Origin: Bradyrhizobium erythrophlei
GTDB lineage: Bacteria; Pseudomonadota; Alphaproteobacteria; Rhizobiales; Xanthobacteraceae
Assembly: GCA_900129675.1 (NCBI GenBank)
Contig: FSRD01000003.1
Span: 186,001 to 250,000 of the forward strand
Direction of reading: 5' to 3'
Length of the DNA: 64,000 bases
Shown piece after piece: positions 43,601 to 49,698 of this stretch (position 1 is the stretch's first letter; every line of letters begins with the position of its first letter). Made by a program: the position numbers and the translations under genes. The notes below the pieces were generated by a model. The model saw nothing but the letters and a program-made list of their open reading frames with translations. It was not told the DNA's origin and made no database searches.

Positions 43601-46136
43601 AACCTCGATCAATTTCCTTCGGACGGCCTTTCGCATAGCAACTGAGACCGGGGATCTGACCGTCTCCTGCTACTGCATGGACAAGTCCATCACAGATTTT
43701 CTGATGCGGAACGATCCGCTCGACGCGGTGTGGCGCGAGTCGGAAATAGGCCTGAACTTCGTCCGGAAAGCCCGGTTCCACGACGTCGCCGCCGTTATCG
43801 TGAGCCAGCAACGCTTCATTGCGACCATGCAGGGCCGTACCTCGGCCTTCTCCACCTTCAGTGATGCGCAGTTTGACGAAGCGGCCTTCGAAGCGCAAAT
43901 CACGGGTGGCGGGACGGCCACGGCGGCCTGCCTTTACTGGATCCTCAAATTACAGTCCCGTTTCCTGTCGGGCGACTACGCCGAGGCGCTCGCGTCAGCC
44001 GACAAGGCGAAGGCGCTGCTTTGGGCTGCACCCGTCCATTTCCAGCGGCTCGACTACTTCTACTACACCGCGCTGACGGTGGCCGGACTCTATGAGAACG
44101 CTTCGGCTGGCGACAAGCAAGCGTGGCGTGACCTCCTGGCGGTGCACCGGGAGCAACTGAGCGAGTGGGCCGAAAACTATCCGCCGACTTTCGGCGACAA
44201 GCACGCGCTGGTGTCGGCTGAGATCGCCCGTCTCGAAGGACGAGACGCCGATGCCATGCGCCTGTACGAGCAGGCCATTCGCTCGGCCCGCGAGCATGGT
44301 TTCGTGCAGAACGAAGGTCTGGCCTATGAGGTGGCTGCCCGGTTCTGGAGCGCGCGCGGCTTCGAGACATTCGCCGACGCCTATCTACGCAAGGCCAGGG
44401 ATTGTTATCTTCGCTGGGGCGCCGACGGCAAGGTGCGGCAGCTCGACGAACGTTACCCGCACTTGCAGGAGGAACGGGCCCCGACCTCTCCCACCGCCAC
44501 GATTGGCACGGCTGTCGGGCAACTGGACGTTGAGACGGTGGTCAGGGCTTCGCAGGCCGTGTCTGGCGAGATTGTCCTCGAAAACTTGACCAGAACACTC
44601 ATGGTGATCGCGGTCGAGCATGCGGGGGCTGAGCGAGGCCTTCTGGTCCTCCCGCGAGGAGACCAATTATGGGTCGAGGCGGAAGCGGCCACCGGCCTCA
44701 ACACGGTTGAGGTCAACCTCCGAAAGGCGCTCGTGACGTCCTCTGAACTCCCCGATTCGGTCCTGCAGTATGTCGTCCGGACCCAGGAACCGGTGATTCT
44801 GGATGACGCCTCCAAGGAAAAGCTGTTCTCGGCGGATCGTTACATCCTTCAGAAGCACGCCCGATCGGTTCTCTGTCTGCCGCTGATCAAACAGACCAAG
44901 TTGGTGGGCGTGCTCTACATCGAAAACAACCTGGCCGCGTCCGTTTTCACTCCCGCCCGGATCGCGGTGTTGAAGTTGCTGTCGTCGCAGGCCGCGATCT
45001 CGCTGGAGAATGCCCGATTGTACCGCGATCTCGCCGAACGCGAAGCCAAGATCCGGCGTCTAGTCGATGCCAACATCATTGGGATCTTCATCTCGAGGCG
45101 GGACGGGGGCATCGTGGAAGCCAATGACGCGTTTCTCAAGATGGTGGGGTACGACCGAGAGGATCTCGCCGCCGGCCGTGTGCGGTGGACCGACTTGACG
45201 CCGCCGCAATGGCTCGACAGTACCGCTGGCGCGCTAGAGCAGATAGACACAACGGGCGCGGCTCAAGCCTATGAAAAGGAGTATTTGCGCAAGGACGGCA
45301 GCCGCGTGCCCGTCCTGATTGGCTCGGCAGCGTTTGACGAAGCACGAGACGAGGGGGTCACCTTTGTACTCGATCTGACTGAGCGCAAGCGGGCGGAGGC
45401 AGCGGCACGCGAGGTGCAATTGCAACTAGCGCACGCGAACCGCGTCGCCACCATGGGGCAGCTCGCGGCTTCGATCGCCCATGAAGTAAAACAGCCAATC
45501 ACCGGGGCTGTCACGAATGCCCAGGCCGCTCTGCGCTCGCTTGGTCGCCCGCCGTATGATCTGGAGGGAGTGCGGCTGGCGCTCGCTCGTATTGTTGAAG
45601 CTGGTTATCGAGCGGGCGAAATTGTCGACCGGATCCGTGCTCTGATCACGAAGGCGCCGACCCGGAACGAGCCCCTCGACCTCAATGAGGCGATTCTCGA
45701 GATGATTGAACTCACCCGTGGCGAAGCAGTAAAAAACTGCGTCTCAGTAAGGACCGATCTCGCGGCCGGCTTGCCACTCATCGAAGGTGATCGGGTGCAA
45801 CTGCAACAGGTGGTCGTCAACCTGATCATGAATGCAGTTGAGGCGATGAGCGGCGCTAGTGACGGGACGCGAGAGTTGCTCATCAGCAGCCGGAAGGCCG
45901 CGCCGGACGGCGTGCTTGTTGCGGTGCGAGATTCGGGTCCGGGTCTGGCGTCGGCCGCCCTCGATCACGTTTTCGAGGCCTTCTACACGACGAAGCCCGC
46001 CAGTCTGGGGATGGGACTGTCAATCTGCCGTTCGATCATCGACGCGCACGGCGGCCGATTGTGGGCGAGCGCTAACCCGCCCCGCGGCGCCAGCTTTCAA
46101 TTCGCCCTGCCGGCGACCGCAAACACTGCGTCGTGA
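40620..46136 (+). CDS. Trifunctional Ser/Thr kinase-like / ATPase / sensor histidine kinase
   Basis: An ~1,838-aa cytoplasmic signalling protein. Domains: a Ser/Thr kinase-like domain (to ~285) with H-K-D-I-K-P-A-N-I-L; an AAA/STAND ATPase with Walker A G-Y-S-G-V-G-K-S-S (~336) and Walker B L-F-L-D-D-L-Q-W (~463); a long helical repeat region (~640-1250); GAF (~1300-1465); PAS (~1480-1590); HisKA with phosphoryl His1621 in A-H-E-V-K-Q-P; and HATPase_c with N-A-V-E-A-M and G-M-G-L-S-I-C-R. The kinase domain has G-F-G in place of D-F-G and no clear glycine loop, so it may be a sensing pseudokinase. GTG 40620 follows GGGGG; TTG 40614 is the alternative. No response regulator gene is next to it. 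Confidence 0.9.
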   Translation: MELSSQVGANGIGGLQVLWEDGAVAFCRGWRDSAEGRRNGVLVVLPASEQPTPATLDRLAHEYSLKDELDSTWAVRPLELLRDRGRTVLVLEDRDGELLCGLVGMPMDIGRFLRLAVGVAATVSKVHQCGLIHKDIKPANILVDRAGGEEVRLTGFGIASRLPRERQPPDPPEVIAGTLAYMAPEQTGRMNRSVDSRSDLYSLGVTLYEMLTGGLPFTASDPMEWVHCHIARQADAPGERASGIPEVLSSIVMKLLAKTAEERYQTAAGVEADLRRCLGEWQSHGRIDPFPVGAHDASDRLLIAEELYGREREIDSLLASFDRVVTRGTPELVLVSGYSGVGKSSVVNELHRRLVLPRGLFASGKFDQYKRDIPYTTLAQAFQTLIRQILVKSEAEVEQWRRALTEALGAHAQLIVNLVPELEFIIGKQPAIPDLPPREAQNRFQLVFRRFLGVFARREHPLALFLDDLQWLDAATLDLIEHLVTHAEVRHLLLVGAYRDNEVDPAHPLLRTLDAIKKADARVGEIVLAPLGLDDVGRLAANAIHCDLERARPLTQLVYEKTGGNPFFAIQFLTELAEEGLLAFDPVAQAWRWEIDRIHAKGYTDNVVDLMVEKLKRLSPRTQEAMKQLACLGHVAEIATLTLVHEETEEAMHATLREAVYAGLVVHQGGAYKFLHDRIQQAAYSLIPEEQRADVHLRIGRVLLASMTADQLAEHLFDVAGQLNRGAGQLIERHEKAHVATIDLRAGRKAKASAAYVSACVYLAAGMAVLDERDWDSQYELTFSLRFERAECEFLSGNFEEAEQLIVDLLQHAASKVDQATTYRLKVLLHTLKSENAQAVDSALSCLRLFGIDIPAHPTQAQVQAEYEAVWQTLNGRPIESLIDLPMMTDPEMPAAMQVLSVLLSPAYFTDFHLFCLLACRIGKVSVEHGTSGASAHGCAELGQILGLVFHRYSEGYRFAELACDLVEKHGFVAYRAKVYHAMGVVAVWTQPIATSINFLRTAFRIATETGDLTVSCYCMDKSITDFLMRNDPLDAVWRESEIGLNFVRKARFHDVAAVIVSQQRFIATMQGRTSAFSTFSDAQFDEAAFEAQITGGGTATAACLYWILKLQSRFLSGDYAEALASADKAKALLWAAPVHFQRLDYFYYTALTVAGLYENASAGDKQAWRDLLAVHREQLSEWAENYPPTFGDKHALVSAEIARLEGRDADAMRLYEQAIRSAREHGFVQNEGLAYEVAARFWSARGFETFADAYLRKARDCYLRWGADGKVRQLDERYPHLQEERAPTSPTATIGTAVGQLDVETVVRASQAVSGEIVLENLTRTLMVIAVEHAGAERGLLVLPRGDQLWVEAEAATGLNTVEVNLRKALVTSSELPDSVLQYVVRTQEPVILDDASKEKLFSADRYILQKHARSVLCLPLIKQTKLVGVLYIENNLAASVFTPARIAVLKLLSSQAAISLENARLYRDLAEREAKIRRLVDANIIGIFISRRDGGIVEANDAFLKMVGYDREDLAAGRVRWTDLTPPQWLDSTAGALEQIDTTGAAQAYEKEYLRKDGSRVPVLIGSAAFDEARDEGVTFVLDLTERKRAEAAAREVQLQLAHANRVATMGQLAASIAHEVKQPITGAVTNAQAALRSLGRPPYDLEGVRLALARIVEAGYRAGEIVDRIRALITKAPTRNEPLDLNEAILEMIELTRGEAVKNCVSVRTDLAAGLPLIEGDRVQLQQVVVNLIMNAVEAMSGASDGTRELLISSRKAAPDGVLVAVRDSGPGLASAALDHVFEAFYTTKPASLGMGLSICRSIIDAHGGRLWASANPPRGASFQFALPATANTAS

Positions 46137-46731
46137 TGCTGCACTCGTGAGCCGTCCTAAAGAACAGGCAACCCGACCGCGAGTTCTGCTGTAGGTCAAA
46201 CTGAGAAGAACTCAGTGCGAGCAAATGTCTTCCGCTTTAATTAAAGCTAAAAGGCCGCGCCATCGACGGGTGGCGCGGCCCGCAATTAGCTTATGCAATC
46301 CAAGCGTTTGAATCCAAACGAAGCGATTTTTACTTGTTTGTCCGATGAGCCGTAGATCGAGCGCCACCCCGCTGCCGCCCACCTTCTTGAAGGAGCCGGC
46401 AGCGAAATTTTTTTGCCTTTCCCGTTTTTGAGGAGCTAATGCCCGCTTTCGCGAAAAATCCCCGGGATGTCCGGTTGGCTTTGGCCATGAGAGCCGGCGC
46501 GAGCCTCGTACAGAGCCCCGAGGCCCTTAAACACACTTTGTTGCCTTTCGGCCCTCTGCGCTCACATGGGAGGTTTTTATCGGCTTGTGAAAAATCCGCC
46601 GGAGACTGCCAAACATTGACGACGTGAGGCGGCCTCCTAAATGACGCGCTCCACTCATCGCCAAAATGGAGAAGCGACATGTTCAAGTCACTTTCTAAAA
46701 AACTGAGGGCTTTCTTTGGAGCCCGCGATCC
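46137..46731. other. Spacer after the kinase gene
   Basis: About 600 bp with one hairpin (46253-46280) and no supported protein gene. A 62-codon frame at 46439 has a good ribosome binding site (GAGGAGCTA) but no recognisable product. A second start, ATG 46679 (M-F-K-S-L-S-K-K-L), runs into the IS fragment at 46732 and could be the 5' end of a gene cut by the IS. Confidence 0.4.
46253..46280. terminator. Strong GC hairpin, possible bidirectional terminator
   Basis: GGCCGCGCCA and TGGCGCGGCC form a perfect 10-bp stem around an 8-base loop. On the minus strand it is followed by CCTTTTAGC, on the plus strand by CGCAATTAGCTT. It lies 117 bp after the kinase gene. Confidence 0.55.
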
Positions 46732-47144
46732 TGTCCCTGTCGGAAACCTAATCCGGCTGGCAAGTGAGGCCGAATCGCGCAATGTTTCTGGCTTATGAGA
46801 GAAGCTTGCAGCCTGGTCTGGTCGGTGCTGGTCCTATTGTTCCAGTCGCGGGCCTCGTTGGGAGCTGAGATCCTGGTCCTTCGTCATCAGCTTAACATCC
46901 AGCGACGGCACCTGCCAAAGAGACTGACTTTGAGTGCCATGGATCGCCTGATCTTTGTTGGGCTGTCTCGTTTGGCGCCAAGTACCCTCAATGCGCTAAC
47001 GATTGTGAAGCCGGAGACGGTCCGTTGGCATCGTGCCGGGTTCAGATCGTACTGGCGCTGGAAATCACGACCTTGTTCCGGCCGACCGACGGTTGCGGTC
47101 GAAATACGACGGCTGATCCGCGAGATGAGCATTGCCAATCCGCC
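46732..47144 (+). mobile_element. 5' fragment of an IS related to the one at 9749
   Basis: The left end TGTCCCTGTCG (46732-46742) differs by one base from that of the 9.7-kb copy. The transposase reading from 46795 (M-R-E-A-C-S-L-V-W-S to about residue 116, S-I-A-N-P) is homologous to the full-length protein but clearly more diverged than the 34.3-kb fragment. Similarity stops abruptly near 47144 inside the DNA-binding half, so this is an inactive remnant. Confidence 0.8.
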
Positions 47145-47288
47145 ATCGCTGTGCTGCAGTACCTCGCCGCCAATACGTTAGACGATCAAAACGGCGTGGA
47201 TTGCATGCCGGAAACGATCGACGGAGAAGCGTGGCCTGTTATTTTCTTCCGCACCTTGGCATCGGCTCTCGTGGAGGTGCAACCATGA
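47145..47288 (+). pseudogene. 3' end of a gene truncated by the IS fragment
   Basis: A frame enters from the IS junction and runs L-Q-Y-L-A-A-N-T-L-D-D to A-L-V-E-V-Q-P-stop, with its TGA overlapping the ATG of the S24 gene (ATGA at 47285). The overlap suggests it was the upstream gene of the same operon. I do not recognise it. Confidence 0.4.
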
Positions 47289-47656
47289 AACACCTCGCGG
47301 CAATCAAAGAGCAGCTGCCGGTTCTGGTCGCTGCTGATGTTTATTTTCAGGACTCCGAACTCGGCGGGATGCCGGTGGTGCGGATGCGCGGCGACTCGAT
47401 GAGCGAAGCTCTACGCGACGGGGATTTTGCGGTTATCGACACAACGCAAACCGAAGTCGCACAAGGCGGCATCTTCGCGCTGCTCGACGACGTCGCCAAG
47501 TTGATTATCGTACAGGTGACGCCCGTGCACGGATCGCGAGGACGGCGAATCCTCTGCACCTATGCAAACCCTCGCTATCCTCCGTTCGAACTTCCGCTCG
47601 AGGATCCCGTCAAGATCGTCGGGCGCGTTGCCCAGAAGTTCACGCGGTATCTGTAG
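47285..47656 (+). CDS. S24/LexA-like peptidase domain protein
   Basis: A 123-aa protein with the S24 (LexA/UmuD/CI) fold: V-V-R-M-R-G-D-S-M-S-E-A-L-R-D-G-D-F, where the Ser of G-D-S-M is the nucleophile, then a C-terminal Y-P-P-F-E-L-P. The general-base Lys normally lies further on; K in V-A-K-L-I-I is the candidate. No helix-turn-helix domain is present, so it is either a UmuD-like standalone peptidase or a repressor that lost its N-terminus. Phage- or island-type regulator by context. Confidence 0.7.
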   Translation: MKHLAAIKEQLPVLVAADVYFQDSELGGMPVVRMRGDSMSEALRDGDFAVIDTTQTEVAQGGIFALLDDVAKLIIVQVTPVHGSRGRRILCTYANPRYPPFELPLEDPVKIVGRVAQKFTRYL

Positions 47657-47667
47657 TGGAGGGCCAC

Positions 47668-47844
47668 ATGAGCGAGCGCGAGGTTTACCTCGGCGATGGC
47701 CTATTCGCGAGTTGGGACGGCTGGCAGGTCAGGCTGCGCGCGCCGCGTGACGGCGGCGATCACGTGGTCTTTTTGGAGGACGGACTGACCCTGCAGGCGT
47801 TTTTCGAGTTTATCGACACTCTGCCGATAAAAAGGCCGAGCTGA
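47668..47844 (+). CDS. Small hypothetical protein, island-associated
   Basis: A 58-aa acidic protein starting M-S-E-R-E-V-Y-L-G-D-G-L-F behind GGAGGGCC, 11 bp after the S24 gene. It has a compact W-D-G-W-Q-V-R-L core and no membrane segment. Function is unknown. A factor-independent terminator follows. Confidence 0.6.
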   Translation: MSEREVYLGDGLFASWDGWQVRLRAPRDGGDHVVFLEDGLTLQAFFEFIDTLPIKRPS

Positions 47845-47865
47845 TCGAACCTGATGTTCCACGAA

Positions 47866-47894
47866 GGCCGCCGGTTCACGCCGGCGGGTTTTTC
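47866..47894 (+). terminator. Rho-independent terminator
   Basis: Stem CCGCCGG / CCGGCGG with loop TTCACG is followed by GTTTTTC. It closes the S24/58-aa transcription unit. The same hairpin core recurs at 48600. Confidence 0.85.
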
Positions 47895-48065
47895 TTATTG
47901 GAATTGTCAGTCGACCAGTCCCAGCACTCTGCCGCCCCCCAATGATCGGTAGGCGCCCGGCTCACGGTCAGTTTACTGCCAAACGCTGTCTGATCGCCGA
48001 ATAATCCCGCTGCGAAAGTGTTGTATGCCTGGGAGCGACCTTTCGTCCAAGGGAGGGAAGCCATC

Positions 48066-48581
48066 ATGCGAAAAACGATTATGGCCCTGTTCGCACTGGC
48101 AGCGGTCGGCTTGGTTCTGCCAATGGCCGCACCGAGCGAAAGTTTCGCCCAGCTTGGCTCTAAGGCAGGTGGCGGTGGCGGTGGCGCCGCAGTTGGCGGT
48201 GGCGGCGGTGGTGGCTTCGGTGGGGGTGGTGGCTTCCGCGGCGGTGGTGGAGGCGGCGGAGGCGGCTTTGCCGGCTCGAAATTTAGCGGCGGCGGTGGTG
48301 GCTTCCATAGCGGCGCTGGTTTAGGTGGAGGAGGCTTCCGCGGTGGCGGCTTTGATGGACGTTTCGCGAGCGGTGGCTTCCACGGTGGAGGATTTCACCG
48401 AGGTGGATTTCACCGACGTGCGTTTGTAGGGTTCGGCCTCGGATCCTACGGCTACTATGACGGATACTATCCCTACGCCTACAATGACTACTACTACGAT
48501 GACGGCGGTTGCTACGTTGTCCGTCGCCGCGTGCATACCCGCTACGGCTGGCGGGTTCGACCGGTCCAGATCTGCGGATAA
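48066..48581 (+). CDS. Exported glycine-rich protein
   Basis: A 171-aa secreted protein. It has a signal peptide (M-R-K-T-I-M-A-L-F-A-L-A, cleavage near S-F-A-Q at 26-28), then about 75 residues of Gly-rich repeats (G-G-G-G-F, F-R-G-G-G), a F-H-G-G-G-F-H-R-G-G-F part, and a Tyr/Asp-rich C-terminus with one Cys pair (G-C-Y-V-V and Q-I-C-G). It may be a cell-surface or adhesive protein; the class is only defined by composition. A shared terminator hairpin follows at 48600. Confidence 0.75.
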   Translation: MRKTIMALFALAAVGLVLPMAAPSESFAQLGSKAGGGGGGAAVGGGGGGGFGGGGGFRGGGGGGGGGFAGSKFSGGGGGFHSGAGLGGGGFRGGGFDGRFASGGFHGGGFHRGGFHRRAFVGFGLGSYGYYDGYYPYAYNDYYYDDGGCYVVRRRVHTRYGWRVRPVQICG

Positions 48582-48599
48582 TATGCCGCTCTGAAAAGA

Positions 48600-48627
48600 C
48601 CCGCCGGTTCACGCCGGCGGGCTTTCA
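48600..48627 (+). terminator. Terminator-like hairpin repeating the 47.87-kb core
   Basis: CCCGCCGG and CCGGCGGG with loop TTCACG, followed by CTTTC. The central sequence GCCGGTTCACGCCGGC is identical to that at 47866. In the other orientation it runs into TCTTTTC, so it could serve the minus-strand genes too. Confidence 0.65.
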
Positions 48628-48791
48628 GTGAGGTAGGTTCGCGGATCCCACGGCACCGACCCGGTTAGCGCGGCTGGGACGGCCGTAAGCCTCGCTGACT
48701 TATTTTCGATATACAACTGCCCAGCCACCAACGTCACGGCGGCGAATGCTATCGCCAACATTGCGCTGGCCAACTGCAGAATTTCGTTCAT
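48609..48791 (-). CDS. Small membrane protein (60 aa)
   Basis: Short protein with one transmembrane segment (M-L-A-I-A-F-A-A-V-T-L-V-A-G) after M-N-E-I-L-Q-L-A. The ribosome binding site is weak. It is one of five tiny minus-strand genes in 48.6-49.7 kb, four or five of which encode single membrane helices. The C-terminal end overlaps the terminator hairpin, which is a reason for caution. Confidence 0.4.
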   Translation of the reverse strand: MNEILQLASAMLAIAFAAVTLVAGQLYIENKSARLTAVPAALTGSVPWDPRTYLTESPPA

Positions 48792-48844
48792 TCTCTGCTT
48801 TCACGCGCTTAGACTCACCGTGTTGGCTGCACGGCATTGCGGCT

Positions 48845-48967
48845 TTATTGTCGCCGTCGTTCGCGAGATTGCTCGATCTCCCAAAATGCTCTCACAATAC
48901 ACGCGCCAAGGCAGGCCGTGATCAGCACGAGAAGAAAGGCCTGGTCCGCATCGGCAAGCGTGCTCAT
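48845..48967 (-). CDS. Small membrane protein (40 aa)
   Basis: A 40-codon frame: M-S-T-L-A-D-A-D-Q-A, one transmembrane segment (F-L-L-V-L-I-T-A-C-L-G-A-C) and a basic tail E-R-R-R-Q. Composition is what a real single-pass protein shows and is unlikely by chance. Function is unknown. Confidence 0.45.
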   Translation of the reverse strand: MSTLADADQAFLLVLITACLGACIVRAFWEIEQSRERRRQ

Positions 48968-49017
48968 AAATGTTAGAATGCTGTTACGGTCTCAGCTAGC
49001 GTTGGCAACTCGTGCTT

Positions 49018-49221
49018 TCAACCGAACAATAAAAAGTCCAGAAGCGCATAGTACAAGCCGCCAAAAACCGGCAGCGCAACGGCGACTAGAACAACGATCC
49101 GTGCCCAGTTGACTGGTTCCTCGTAACCGTTCGCCGTGCCCGCATCTCGAAGGTATCGACCTTGTAAAAGCTCGCCGGGCTCAAGCGCGCGAACGCAGAC
49201 TTTTGCCGAGGTGTTCGACAT
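49018..49221 (-). CDS. Small membrane protein (67 aa)
   Basis: A 67-aa protein, with a soluble N-terminus (residues 1-38) and a C-terminal transmembrane helix (I-V-V-L-V-A-V-A-L-P-V-F-G-G-L-Y-Y). ATG 49221 has GTGGAG 8 bases upstream, the best ribosome binding site of the group. Unknown function. Confidence 0.5.
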   Translation of the reverse strand: MSNTSAKVCVRALEPGELLQGRYLRDAGTANGYEEPVNWARIVVLVAVALPVFGGLYYALLDFLLFG

Positions 49222-49258
49222 GGGGAAGCTCCACTAAGAGAACGCCGAATGCGTGAAG

Positions 49259-49309
49259 CTGATGTAGGTCCGGAATCCGCCGACACCATTAAATTGAATT
49301 TTAGATTTC
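49259..49309 (-). repeat. Direct repeat, copy A
   Basis: About 49 bp, with core CCGCCGACACCATTAAATTG, that recurs 180 bp to the right (49439-49489) with about five mismatches. It lies at the 3' end of the 29-aa minus-strand gene and overlaps its stop. Confidence 0.8.
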
Positions 49310-49390
49310 GATCCGGCCAAGTGCAGAGAGCAGGACAAAGCCTGCAACGGCTACTGCGAGGAAACTATAAGAAGCAAATTCTTCACGCAT
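49301..49390 (-). CDS. Small membrane protein (29 aa)
   Basis: A 29-codon frame, M-R-E-E-F-A-S-Y followed by one hydrophobic helix (F-L-A-V-A-V-A-G-F-V-L-L) and G-R-I-E-I. The start region shows GGGATGTGG, a weak match to a ribosome binding site. Listed because its composition and position match the neighbouring single-helix genes. Confidence 0.4.
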   Translation of the reverse strand: MREEFASYSFLAVAVAGFVLLSALGRIEI

Positions 49391-49438
49391 GGTGGCACCA
49401 CATCCCGTTCGGGAAATTCCGATTGTGATGCTCGTAAA

Positions 49439-49489
49439 CTGATGTGGGTTCGCAATCCGCCGACACCATTAAATTGAACTTTAGAGTTC
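49439..49489 (-). repeat. Direct repeat, copy B
   Basis: Second copy of the 49259-49309 repeat in the same orientation, located just 3' of the 60-aa minus-strand gene at 49516. The period of 180 bp suggests duplication of a small gene plus its 3' flank. Confidence 0.8.
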
Positions 49490-49515
49490 AGGCCGCTGCC
49501 AGAAAAATCCGGCGT

Positions 49516-49698
49516 TCATATCCAGTCCATTATATCTAGTCCATTGGTGTCCGGCGCTAGTCGCAGAGAAGCAATCCATTCTGCCAGAAGTAACGAAACG
49601 ACCAGGCCGACGCCGCAAAAGATAACGATGGTTTTTAGCATTTCGACGTCAACCTGAGTTCCAGACGCGCGCGAAAGAGCTCTTGCGATAGCAGTCAT
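49516..49698 (-). CDS. Small membrane protein (60 aa)
   Basis: Single-helix protein: polar N-terminus, hydrophobic I-V-I-F-C-G-V-G-L-V-V-S-L-L-L, then an acidic tail D-T-N-G-L-D-I-M-D-W-I. Its start codon abuts the point where the topoisomerase homology begins on the other strand. Unknown function. Confidence 0.45.
   Translation of the reverse strand: MTAIARALSRASGTQVDVEMLKTIVIFCGVGLVVSLLLAEWIASLRLAPDTNGLDIMDWI

Noticed and set aside
46330..46782. 150-aa minus-strand frame after the kinase gene
   Set aside because: Crosses into the IS fragment, is basic and low in complexity, and has no recognisable domain.
48160..48420. Tandem DNA repeat in the glycine-rich gene, considered as a CRISPR-like or satellite array
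   Set aside because: The repeats are GGY-codon runs of one reading frame, with no spacers of constant length. I saw no CRISPR array anywhere in the window.
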